Source: Phymatolithon calcareum (lineage: Eukaryota > Rhodophyta > Florideophyceae > Hapalidiales). Taken from it: a DNA stretch of 64,000 nucleotides. The stretch is taken from positions 1,860,001 through 1,924,000 of the forward strand of contig OZ345376.1 in assembly GCA_977006965.1 (NCBI GenBank), read 5' to 3'. The translations under genes were made by a program, and so were the position numbers. Of this stretch, positions 44,551 to 54,428 are shown piece by piece (position 1 is the first letter of the stretch; every line of letters starts with the position of its first letter). Below the pieces are notes generated by a model that saw only the letters and a program-made list of their open reading frames with translations, made no database searches and had not been told where the DNA came from.

Positions 44551-44882
44551 TGCGAATGAGCATCAATATTTGACATCAACGTAAAATCAGATATAAGCCC
44601 AATTTTCGTAATATCAGCGAATATCAGTCTTTTTCCAAAATATCATCGATATCAAATCATAACATAAATTCGAAAATATCAATTCAAAAATTAAAAATCT
44701 CTCTTTTTGAGAGACGAAACATACCTCTTCGTGGAATTAAGATTGCAAAATCCTAACGTAACACGTGCAGTCTGAAGATTGGTGGTATTTTAGAACAAAT
44801 TGCACAAAAAAGAAGAGCAATATCTTTGATATATCAAAGAAAACTCGAATAACAACCCTAAGTCACACTGTCTCTTGGTTTG

Positions 44883-45282
44883 TGTCGGTACATACTCATA
44901 CATATACACTGGTGTATATGCGATGATGTTCGTGATTACAGTGGGATCTTATTGGGCATATTTGAACTGTGTAATTTGGGCTGTGCACGCCGGCGACTAA
45001 CGCCGGCGACGCATTCCAGCCCGCGTTTGTGTATATCTGCTCGTGCCCTGGGCTCGGTACAGTTTTAGGAGCAAGTAGGAATTCAGAAGTAAATTGACTC
45101 TAGTCTTTATTTCGCTTCGTCGTGTGGCTCACGAGGAGTTCCCAACAAGCCAATTCGATCGGCACGCACGCCGATCCAAACTACTCGGTTAAGGACGTCC
45201 CTAACCATCCCATGTGTTGTCCAAACAACGGCTTGGCTCCGTTATAAACACGTGGAAGCGCCAAGGAGCCCTTCTGACGACA
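44883..45282 (+). repeat. Copia 1 left LTR
   Basis: 400 bp, starting tgtcggtacatac and ending ctgacgaca. Contains a near-palindrome catatacac/gtgtatatg near its start. Confidence 0.92.
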
Positions 45283-45337
45283 ATCCGGATTTCGTTGGGG
45301 CTACTTAGCGAAAACATCAAGACTCTTGGGCGAGATG

Positions 45338-47405
45338 TCCAGCCAGAGCGGTGTAACAACACGCGCTGGCGTCGAGGCCAGACACGCAAAGCTGCTCAAG
45401 AGATGCAGCTTCATCAAGCCGAGAACCGCTTTCGCCAATGAAATCATCGATCTTTGCAAGGCAATACTCGAAAACAATCCTCCCGGCATGGAAGATACCT
45501 CTGATGAAATCTATGAAGGAGTGAAGTCTGCCCTTCCTGCTCCTCGATCCGTTTTCGCCGAGGAATTCTTCACGTCTCCGCTCTTCCCTGTCGCCGTCTT
45601 ACAGGCGGTAATGGATCATTATGATGTAATGTTTGTTCTCGATGATCTACATGCTGAGTTGAATCTCACTGCTCAAGATCTGGAGAACAGGAGCCTGATG
45701 AACTATATTTGGTTCGCCTCTATGCTTGAATGCGACGCAGAGGAAGTTTCCTCGGGTATTGAGCAATACCGCTTCAACCGCGGTTCGGCCAACCCCATCC
45801 GCAATGGCAGCTTTTCTCGTCCTCGAGACTCCGATGTGTCTTTGAATGGATCCCAGAATGATCCAGCCCGAGACCAGCCGACACAGCCGACTCCGCCGTT
45901 CTCCAAACGCCCGGCACCGTTCCGCAATTTGAGCTCTAACGTCCCTCAGGATAACCGTGTGGTCCAGGGCATGAAGTTCATGCAAACTCCCACTCCGGCA
46001 AGCGGAAGCGAACCACATCTACAGGCCGTTCCCGAGCTCGCCAGTGGCTACAGGCACGCTGAAGGCACGGCGAAGAAGGCTTCAAGCGTTGAATACTATT
46101 TTAAGAATGAACGCTTTTCGGGTGACATCACGGAGTCTATTGAGATAACCGTTCGAGATTACGATATCTGTGCGAACCAGCTCCAACTGAGCTCACAGCA
46201 GAAGGCCGACTTCTTCGTGAATGTATTCAAAGGCCCCGCTCGGCAAACATGTCGTACCCAGAGCTGGTCGACATGATGAAGACGGAATACGACAGCGATG
46301 CTCGCGAGCTTCAGGTTCAGCACGAGCTCGAAAGTCTTCGACTTTCGTCTTTTATGCGGGCCAAAGAGATCGCGGACGATTCAGATGGCCTGACGGCAGT
46401 CGTCAACAGAATCAACCAACTCACACCGCAGTGTCCTCCCGCTTTCCGTAAGGAAGAGAATAAGATTCGCTTCCTGAGAAATGCAGTTCGTGAAGCTCCC
46501 TGGGCATTCCAAGCCATATCCCAGTTGCCCACAATGAGCTTCTCGTTCAATGACTTCGTGACTGCGCTAAGGGGTTCCCTTGTTTTATCTATGGAAGTAG
46601 GATCTTCGAGGTCTCCCGGCAATATGCATTTAACGGAGGTGGATGCATGAGATGTCTGGACTGAGCGCTACGGACGCAACCCTCGTTACGTACGCAAACA
46701 CAATCCTCCCGGCAGTCGCTCGACACGCATGCCCCATGGTGGTGTAGCTCATAATCTTCGACCCACTGGCAAGACCCCATCGGCGATGACGGAAAACCTA
46801 AGCTCTGCTACGGCTGTGGTTCGAAAGATCACTTCAAAAGGGATCTAAAATGTAGCCCTGGAGCCGTCCGCGAGTACCAGCGGAAGAAGCTTGAGAGCGG
46901 GGTGCCTGCCGTACATGTTGTCCACGATCTGATTCAGGGAATGGTGGGAGACGCACATCCTACGGAGATCGAAGCAGACGACGAGACTCTCCTCGTAGCT
47001 GAATCAGACCTCGCGGCATTCGATGCAATCGACGACGGAGCTCATGCGCAGACCAATCTAGTTGTCTCCATGGAGGAGGACGAGGAGCTGGAATACTTCA
47101 CCCGCTGTGTACAGGTTGCGATGGAAAGCGCTACATCTCAAGACACTAAGGGAGGCTCCAGCTGCCCGCAGTCCTGTGGGGATCGCCCGGATTTCGCCCA
47201 GAATTTTAACATCGGCGGCGGGGTATTTCGAGATATCACCGTCGCCGAGACAAATTCCTACGACCTCCGAAGAGTTCGTTTCCTCTACCTGAAGATGGCA
47301 TCGAGCACATTGATGCCTCAAACATACACATAACAGCCCTACGGAAAGTTGGTAACTCAACCCGCCATCCCGTGTTCTGTGTTGACATAGGAGCTCCTAC
47401 CTCTG
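45338..47405 (+). pseudogene. Copia 1 gag and start of protease, frameshifted
   Basis: Gag begins near 45338 and runs to a stop at 46276. It continues in another frame to 46650 (MSYPELVDMMKTEYDSDAREL region), then in further frames with a CCHC-like knuckle CYGCGSKDHFKRDLKC near 46806-46854. The protease active site CVDIGAPTS is at about 47374-47400, where the solo LTR interrupts it. Confidence 0.8.
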
Positions 47406-48072
47406 TGTGACGAACAGTCACTCATGTCACTCCTGTGACGTGATCAACACCCCTTATGAATACCAGAAACATAGTCAATCATACTCTATTCCTCCTCGTT
47501 ACGGTTCCTTAGTCATACGTTACACGTCACGTCACAATCTATCATACATCATGTCACTGTGACCCCGGCCAAGACCAATTACAATTACTATCCTATAATT
47601 GTATTGTAATTACCCTAGCGTGACAGATACGTCACGTGACGCGTGACCGAAAGCAGTCGCGAGACTGTCACGCGTGACAGCGCCGCCGCTCGCTTAGAGC
47701 GCGGAGCGCTTTTGAAGAGCCTCTCTCGAGTCCATCATTTTTAGCCAATCTCCGCCTTCCATAGTTCCTCGTCTTACTCATCATCGTTGTGACCAATGAG
47801 CAACCGCCATTGGACCCTCAACGGCTTCCTCATTGTCGAGTACTACTGCGGCCAATGATATCCTGCCATTAGTATCTCCCTCCCCCATGTTGACGTTAGA
47901 CCAATTGTTTTTAGCCATCTATTTGTCCCGTGTGTCTCTTCACATTAGTGTCGACACACCCCTTTGTTTAGACTCTTCACTATGGTTCTACTTCTAGTCT
48001 ATAAACCCTCCTTGACCAGCAGCCCTCAAACTCTGGTCAACGGATCTGCCAGCTTGTGCCTTGAACACCACA
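47406..48072 (+). mobile_element. Solo LTR of another retrotransposon
   Basis: A 667-bp insertion with TG...CA ends (tgtgacgaac to acaccaca) and the 5-bp duplication ctctg (47401-47405 and 48073-48077). Removing it restores an in-frame protease junction GAPTSV to IGRKEL. A TATA-like ctataaacc near 48000 fits an LTR promoter. I see no internal coding domain. Confidence 0.88.
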
Positions 48073-49750
48073 CTCTGTCATTGGACGCAAGGAGCTTAAT
48101 CGCGTCTTATACTCATTAAGAAGGCGAAGCATCCCCATGGAGAAGTCCTACCGGCGATTCCGTTTCGCCGATGCTGTGTTCCAGTCCCTCGGCGTCGTAT
48201 AGCGTCCTCTTGCGACCCCGAACGGTTTCCCTCCCGTCATCATCGCCATGGATATTGTGGTGGCGGATATTCCGCCATTATTGGGACTCGACGTTCTTGA
48301 CGGAGAATATTTATTCGCCGAGACGGTAACCAACCGCCTTATCAAAAGGGGAGTCACCTCAAGGGAAGGAGGTACATTGGCATAAACTGATGTTTGGGAA
48401 ATGCCTTTGCTTCGGCATGATAACCATGTATATGCCGCCATGAGTTTCCCGCGTCAAATGTTTTTCACCCGTACCCAGCTCGCTAAGCTTCACTGACAGT
48501 TTGCTCACCCCGCGGCGAACAAACTGTATAACCTTCTACGACGCGCCCGACCGGAAGACACCTCGCCGTCTATTCTGTAGACACTCGAAGATCTGGTTAG
48601 GCGCTGCGATCCTTGTAAGCGTATTCAACACGCCCCGAAACGCTTCCGTGTCTCCCTTGGCGCAGAAGATGTTCGTTTTAACGAGCGTCTTTTCATGGAC
48701 ATCATGTATATAGACGGCGCTCCTGTTTTGCGTGTTGTCGGCGAAGGTACAAGGTTCTCCGCCGCCTGTTTTCTTCCAAATATTGAGACGGCTACAATTT
48801 GGAGGATATTTCTCGAATGTTGGGCGTACGTCTATACGGGGCTCCCGAACACAATCGTGGTGAACCAAGGTAACAATTTCGGCGAGATGTTCGGCAGCAT
48901 TGCTGCCCTCTCCAACGTCAACGTGGACCGCACCGGTGTCGAGGCACACTCAAGCCTCGGCATCGGAGAGCGTTACCACGAGCCTCTCCGAAATACTTAT
49001 CGCAAACTACGAATTTCGTTCCCTGGCGCCCAACGCGAGCTTTTGATCTGTTTCGCAGTTAAGGCCATGAACGATACTCTTGTCCCCGAAGGTCTTGTGC
49101 CATCATCCCTCGTATTTGGAGAATATCCGTCCGTCCGTGCCTTGACCGAATCTATCAACCCGAAAGCGACATTGGCAAGCCGTGCCAATATCGCTATGGC
49201 GGCCAGGCGTGAGATGGCTAAGCTTATGGTCCGCATGAAAGTCAACCGCGCCCTCAGATACACCGTTCCGTCTGCTGCCGATAAAAACTACGAGCCAGGC
49301 GATCAAGTGCTGGTTTGGAGGGAGAAGCAGGTTGAGCATCGCATCGGAGAGTGGTTAGGCCCATACGAAGTTTTTGGAACAGAGCCAGCGCGAAAGCTCT
49401 TATATGTCCGCGATGCCGAAATCGCACCTGCGAGACCTTTTGGAATAGCTCAAGTCAAGCGGTACTTTCCACCGGAGGAGATCTCGGAGTCGTTCTTTGC
49501 CGAAATCCGCAAGTCTCTTAAGCCGTTTAAGTCACCAGAGACAAGCGCGCCTTTCCTCACCGAGATCATTGACGAGAGAGACCCCGCGCTAATTCACCTG
49601 CGATGCGAGAGGCTACGATTAAGGAAATCAAAGGCCTTTTGGAGCGAGGCACGTTCAAGGTGCTCCTTCAAGAAGAGCTTCCCGATGGGGCGAACACACT
49701 CACCGCGCGCTTCGTCCTGGCAATTAAATCCACGGAGGACGGAAAAGTGA
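48073..49750 (+). pseudogene. Copia 1 protease C-terminus and integrase
   Basis: The protease continues (RFRFADAVFQSLG, then IPPLLGLDVLDGEY near 48275). The integrase zinc site (HPAANKL, then CDPCKRI) contains internal stops. The core is open from 48695 with MDIMYIDG (first Asp), VVNQGNNFG (second catalytic Asp replaced by Asn, near 48864) and GERYHEP (Glu, near 48970). Confidence 0.8.
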
Positions 49751-51141
49751 AGTACAAGGCCGGCTATGTCATTGGAGGGCACCGCGACAGACTAAAGCAC
49801 CTCAAGGTACGCATATCGCAAACCCTGTAGCCTAGCTCTGCTCGTTTGCTACTCGCGCTCGCATCCCTCTACGGCTTTGACGTGTGGACCGCGGATGTGA
49901 CACAGGCCTACCTCCAGTCAGCCGGTGGACTGGCCCGCGATGTGTATATCCGGAATCCTGCCGCTGAATTTGAAGTTGACAAGGGCATGTGCCTTCAACT
50001 CCTCCGCCCGCTTTATAGACTTTGTGAATCAGGCGATCTCTGGCATGCCACATTGGACAAGCATCTCCGCGATGACCTATGTATGGCGCCTCTCGACTCT
50101 GACTCTGCCCTTTATGTGCTCCTAAAGGATGGCTTTTTACAAGGCCTTAGCGGTAGCTACGTGGATGACCTCTTGCGGACAGGTACCGCAGACTTTCGGC
50201 AGTCATGTCGAAAGACCCACGAAAAGTTCGAAATGTCAGAAGAAGAGGTTCTTCCTGTCACGTTTGCCGGTTTCCAGCTGTCTGGAGATAATGAATTTGG
50301 ATTCAAGCTAGACCAAAATGATTATCTTCGAAAACTCGAGGAGCTTTCGATGTCCTCTACTTTCTCCCAGTTCCGTTCCATGCGAATGAAAATCGCGTGG
50401 CTTAGCAACTCCCGTCCCGATTGCCTGTTTGAGATCTCTCCATTGGCTCAGGTGACGGAGGCTATATATACTGAGAACAAGTCTAGCTGCATTAAGGTGC
50501 TTAACCGCACCGTGCGATACGCTGTCAAGAACCCGCTGTCTATCTCTTTTCCCCGCCTTGACTCTGAAAGCCTTCAAGTTGTGGAATTTTCCGACGCGTC
50601 CTTTGCAAACAACCGGGACTATTCCTCCCAACTAGGATACATCGTGCTTCTCGCCGATGGTAATGGAAAAGCAATTCCCCTGTCCTTTAAATCCTACAAG
50701 GCACGCCGAGTCAGCAGGTCGGTGATGGCAGCGGAGGTAATAGCCTTTAGCGACATGTTTGACGTGGCTTTCACTCTGAGCGCCGAACACAAGAAAATTC
50801 TGGGGACTCATCTTCCCCTCCGTTTACTCACGGACAGTAAGTCCCTCTTCGACGTCATTTCTAGAGGATCTCGCACATCAGAGAAGCGAATGATGATCGA
50901 TATCGCAGCTGCCCGTGAAGGTTATAAGAACTATTCCATTTCCGACATAGGCTTTGTTGGAAGCAGCCACAATCTCGAAGATGGTCTTACGAAGACCATG
51001 AACCAGGCTGCGCTACAGAGGTTCATCAAGACGGGCCAACTCGTTATTGAGCCGGAGCAATGGATTGTTCGTAAGGGAACATTTCAAGTCAGGTCAATGT
51101 CAATTTTTATTTCTTTTCGGTCTCTGCTTTACAAGTTGTAA
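49603..51141 (+). pseudogene. Copia 1 reverse transcriptase and RNase H
   Basis: The reverse transcriptase starts in a frame overlapping the integrase end (EIKGLLERGTFKV), meets a stop at 49828-49830, and continues open from 49843 to 51141. Motifs are WTADVTQAYLQS, LLRPLYRL, SYVDDLLRTG with the catalytic DD (near 50160), and RNase H pieces FSDASFANNRDYSSQLGY (near 50590) and LLTDSKSLFDV. Confidence 0.85.
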
Positions 51142-51708
51142 GGCTTCGGCTATCTTGGGATTATCAGAGTCCTCACCACCGCACTTTTGAAGAACTACAT
51201 CAAGAAGTCGTATCGGATACAGTTCGGCACTATCAAAGATCAGCGCTTCGCGGGTGTCGATGGACAGGCAATGGTCAACGACCCCGCTCTGAGTTATTCG
51301 CACAATCCAAAACCCTTTTCCCTCTTCCGCCAACCAAGAAAAAAGCGATAGCGCTTGGGATTTGTTCGCTCTCTTGATATCTTCCGCCAATCCTCGTAAT
51401 TGGATCTTGAATGACATCTTGTGCAACAGAAGCGCAACCTGTCTCACCGACGAGAACGACCGCACCAGTTGAGCTGGCTCCCTCGTGGTTGTATGTTGAG
51501 CTTCGCGGGGGCTCAAGCCTTTACCAGTAAGCAGTTCGAGTTCTTTCACGGCTACCGTGGCGGCTTTCCTACCAAATAGGCCATCGATTCCGTTGACGAC
51601 CGCATCGGAGATACAATCCCCATTCCGCCGGTTCTCAACATGCCGGGCCAATTTTCCGAGGCGCTTTTCAAGATACGGAACAATATCCGGAGATGGTGAC
51701 GGCGCCAT
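51100..51708 (-). CDS. Antisense ORF in Copia 1, cysteine-protease-like motifs
   Basis: A 202-residue frame, antisense to the element, between the pol end and the 3' LTR, overlapping the pol end by about 40 bp. It reads RNGDCISDAVVNGIDGLFG near its N-terminus and VVDHCLSIDTREALIFDSAE near 51285-51225. A Cys in a GDC context plus a His and Asp in an H-x-x-x-I-D...I-x-D context are the layout of OTU- or papain-like proteases. The same frame is open upstream to 52092 across one stop codon at about 51756, so the intact gene was probably longer. No database match could be tested. Real function, if any, is unknown. Confidence 0.45.
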   Translation of the reverse strand: MAPSPSPDIVPYLEKRLGKLARHVENRRNGDCISDAVVNGIDGLFGRKAATVAVKELELLTGKGLSPREAQHTTTREPAQLVRSFSSVRQVALLLHKMSFKIQLRGLAEDIKRANKSQALSLFSWLAEEGKGFWIVRITQSGVVDHCLSIDTREALIFDSAELYPIRLLDVVLQKCGGEDSDNPKIAEALQLVKQRPKRNKN

Positions 51709-51756
51709 CGGCCCGCCGATCAGGACCGAAACACTCCGAAACAGATGACACGACTG

Positions 51757-52471
51757 TCAGAGACGCATTCGACGATATGTTGCTACCTTCCCGCCGGGGT
51801 CGCTAGCCTTGTAAAGCAACGGAGGATAGATTTTCTCAAGGCGCCTCCCGAAAACATCTTTCGCCCGATCGGATACAGCCGGCAATGGCCATGTGCAAAT
51901 TTCGCCCTCCCGCTCGCTAAGACTTAGAGAACGTGGGTCAATCTGGTGGAAAGATTTGTGTCCACCATTCATCGATGAGCTCCCATAATGAACGCCGACC
52001 TCCAAGCAACGCCCACAACGCCCGATCGACCCGTCGCCCACGAGGATTGCTCGAACATTCCATATGTTTTTCCGAATCGGCCGAGGATTCAAGCCTTGTG
52101 CCGTGCGAGCAGGCGGTTTCCAATTTTTCGCAGTGGAGGGGACACATCACATGTTACCGAGGAGAGGTGCCACTCAGATTCGCTGGCGGTGCCTACCCGG
52201 TGACATTTCTTTTCGGGGCGGCATTTTTGCCGGTATTGTTCGGAGCCTCTTCTGTTATTTTCGGAGCGCTGGGACATTGTGGGAACGATTTCAAAATTCT
52301 CGGGATGTTCGCGGTATCGGGTTTCGACTGTTTTGGTGTAGGGGAGAATGTTATATCCGTTTGCCAGTTCCGGTGTCGCCCATATAGACCCGTACGTTAT
52401 CCAAAAAGGGGGAGAAGATTACGTAAAGGCGGGCACTCTCTGAGCGGGCAGGATAGTCCAAATGGAGAGAG
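51757..52471 (-). other. Upstream part of the antisense gene region
   Basis: Minus-strand frames at 52150-51938 (LWELIDEWWTQIFPPD at the end) and 52092-51757 appear to join by a frameshift into the antisense frame at 51708. This suggests a decayed antisense gene of more than 300 codons. Confidence 0.35.
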
Positions 52472-52871
52472 AGTCGGTACATACTCATACATATACACTG
52501 GTGTATATGTATGATGTTCGTGATTACAGTGGGATCTTATTGGGCATATTTGAACTGTGTAATTTGGGCTGTGTGCGCCGGCGACTAACGCCGGCGACGC
52601 ATTCCAGCCCGCGCTTGGGTATATCTGCTCGTGCCCTGGGCTCTGTACAGTTTTAGGAGCAAGTGGGAATTCAGAACTAAACTGACTCTAGTCTTTATTT
52701 CGCTTCGTCGTGTGGCTCACGAGGAGTTCCCACCAAGCCAATTCGATCGGCACGCACGCCGATCCAAACTACTCGGTTAAGGACGTCCCTAACCATCCCA
52801 CGTATTGTCCAAACAACGGCTTGGCTCCGTTGTAAACACGTGGAAGCGCCGAGTGGGCTTTTCTGACGACA
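52472..52871 (+). repeat. Copia 1 right LTR
   Basis: 400 bp. The first base is A instead of T, spoiling the terminal TG. It is otherwise about 95 percent like the left LTR. Confidence 0.92.
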
Positions 52872-53001
52872 GTTTGCCATACGTCTGATATTATATCAGA
52901 ATTTTGATAAAAATATCAAAAGTGGTATCAGACTTTAGAATCTCATTGATGCTCATCCCTAATTTTGCTGATGCATATCACAAGATGCACAACACACTGA
53001 G

Positions 53002-53433
53002 ATTCTGAACATATGGGCTTCATGCACTGACATGGAGATCGATGAATGAAATGGAAGGGGCGTAATTTTGATTGTAACGCCGGAACGAACATTGCGAATG
53101 CACCCACTTCCGACTTACTTCGTATGACACAAATATTTGTTTCTTTATTTCCTTTTGAGGAATTCACTACATGGCCACCAAAAATTGGCAACATTCACTA
53201 CATGTCCATCTCGACAAATCTACTACTCATCCGTTACGAATACGACGGCGCTCTGTAATCATGTTGTCGTGTTCATCTGCAACGCTCAACACACAACACT
53301 CCCGTACTAACCAGTCCGAAATCATGGAAAAGAAGAAGCTCGTGCTACTGGTGGACGACTACGCTGCATCAAGCTTTGACGACGTTGCCAACATCGTAAT
53401 CTCCCACAACACGTCAATAGACAATAGACACCA
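53002..53433. other. Intergenic, possible start of a Mutator relic
   Basis: After the cupin fragment similarity stops, only short frames are seen. The last part leads into the SWIM relic. Confidence 0.4.
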
Positions 53434-53948
53434 TTCAAGGTGACATTTAGCAACGATTACCGTGCTACATGTTCCGGCCGCTACTTTAATGAGCACAACG
53501 GCCATGTCGTAACGTCGTCGCTGCACTTTTGTATGCTTCTGGGTGCTTGGTGCAGTATCGGGTGTTATTCGACCCAAGGAACGAGCACTCGTTCGGGGAC
53601 GTATGGACGTTGAGAACGTAGGCCAAGCAGAATGCGGGCAGCAGCACGCGTGTTGCAGTCACTGGAGACCAGCTCGTACAGGAAGATTTGGTGCCGTTGG
53701 ACCTTGCGGCTAAGCCGAACCGCAAGCGCAAGAGTCCCTACTTGCCATCCGAAATGCGGGCCCGTCACCGCTCCTCGTGCGGAAACACTGGTCTCTTTTC
53801 GCAGATATGCGGGAGACCCAACATCCACAACGTTGTCGAGGCGAAACGAAAACATGTTAACAAAGCGGCTCTGTCCATGATTATCGACTTTACCGCCTGC
53901 GATGACAGAGATGCTGCTTGCCTCGAGGATCTAAAGCGTAGAGAGTAG
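53434..53948 (+). pseudogene. Mutator-like transposase relic, SWIM finger region
   Basis: Homologous to 63712-64000. The SWIM finger is decayed here (NDYRATCSGRYFNEH, lacking the CxC and CxH). It is followed in a shifted frame by a basic tail with RHRSSCGNTGLFSQICGRPN and a stop at 53948. Confidence 0.65.
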
Positions 53949-54428
53949 CGCGCGCTAAATTTTACTGTCCTATAGATTGCTTTGACATACGGATGAGTAG
54001 TAGTTTTAGCTAGAGTGAGTTATGATAGTACGCTTGGCTAGGGGTGAGTAGTAGATATGGCTAGAGATGGCCATGTAGTGTATTTCCTCATTTCCTTTTC
54101 TTATGCAGGAGAGGTAGAATTCCGCTAATGGGAATGGGTGTCATACAGCTTGACAACAGAGGAGATTCACCAGGACCAATCAGAAGCAGTATAAAATCGT
54201 TATTTTTCTTCATGTATTTTTGGACCCGGGACGTCTGTAAACTCGCCCATCGCGCTCCGGCGCACGCAAGACTGGGGACGTCAGTAACCCCCCCGCGCGG
54301 ATCGGCGGGCAGGCCGAGCGAGAGTAAGTCCTGAAGATCGGCGCGGCACGCGGACCCGGGATCCACGAAATTTACGGTCAACTACCCACAAATTCATTCT
54401 TCGAGTTTTGCTTTCGATTCACCCTGAA
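53949..54428. other. Upstream of the Gypsy gag, no 5' LTR found
   Basis: Contains short repeated gtgagtagtag...tggctag motifs at 54000-54075 and a GC-rich leader with two ggacccggga boxes (54222, 54351). I find no copy of the putative 3' LTR here. Confidence 0.45.

Larger units (their letters stand above)
44883..52871 (+). mobile_element. Copia LTR retrotransposon 1
   Basis: A 7989-bp element with 400-bp LTRs and the 5-bp duplication gtttg (44878-44882 and 52872-52876). Integrase precedes reverse transcriptase, hence Copia. The LTRs differ at about 20 positions by eye, so it is older than Copia 2. Coding is broken in many places and a solo LTR sits in the protease. Confidence 0.93.
44551..52961. 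mobile_element. AT-rich hAT-like MITE hosting Copia element 1
   Basis: The left end tgcgaatgagcatcaat and the right end, read in reverse, tagggatgagcatcaat form a 17-bp imperfect terminal inverted repeat. Flanking 8-bp duplications are atgttgct (44543-44550) and attttgct (52962-52969). The MITE's own sequence is 44551-44882 and about 52877-52961, roughly 410 bp, with many atatca motifs. Confidence 0.75.
44463..53001 (-). pseudogene. Germin-like cupin pseudogene fragment (split)
   Basis: Only the last 40 or so codons are detectable, in two pieces (52970-53001 and 44463-44550), separated by the MITE/Copia insertion. The cupin metal-binding motif 1 region is gone. Confidence 0.75.

Noticed and set aside
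53949-54428. 5' LTR of the Gypsy element
   Set aside because: No segment here matches the putative 3' LTR from 59303 onward, so I could not support it.
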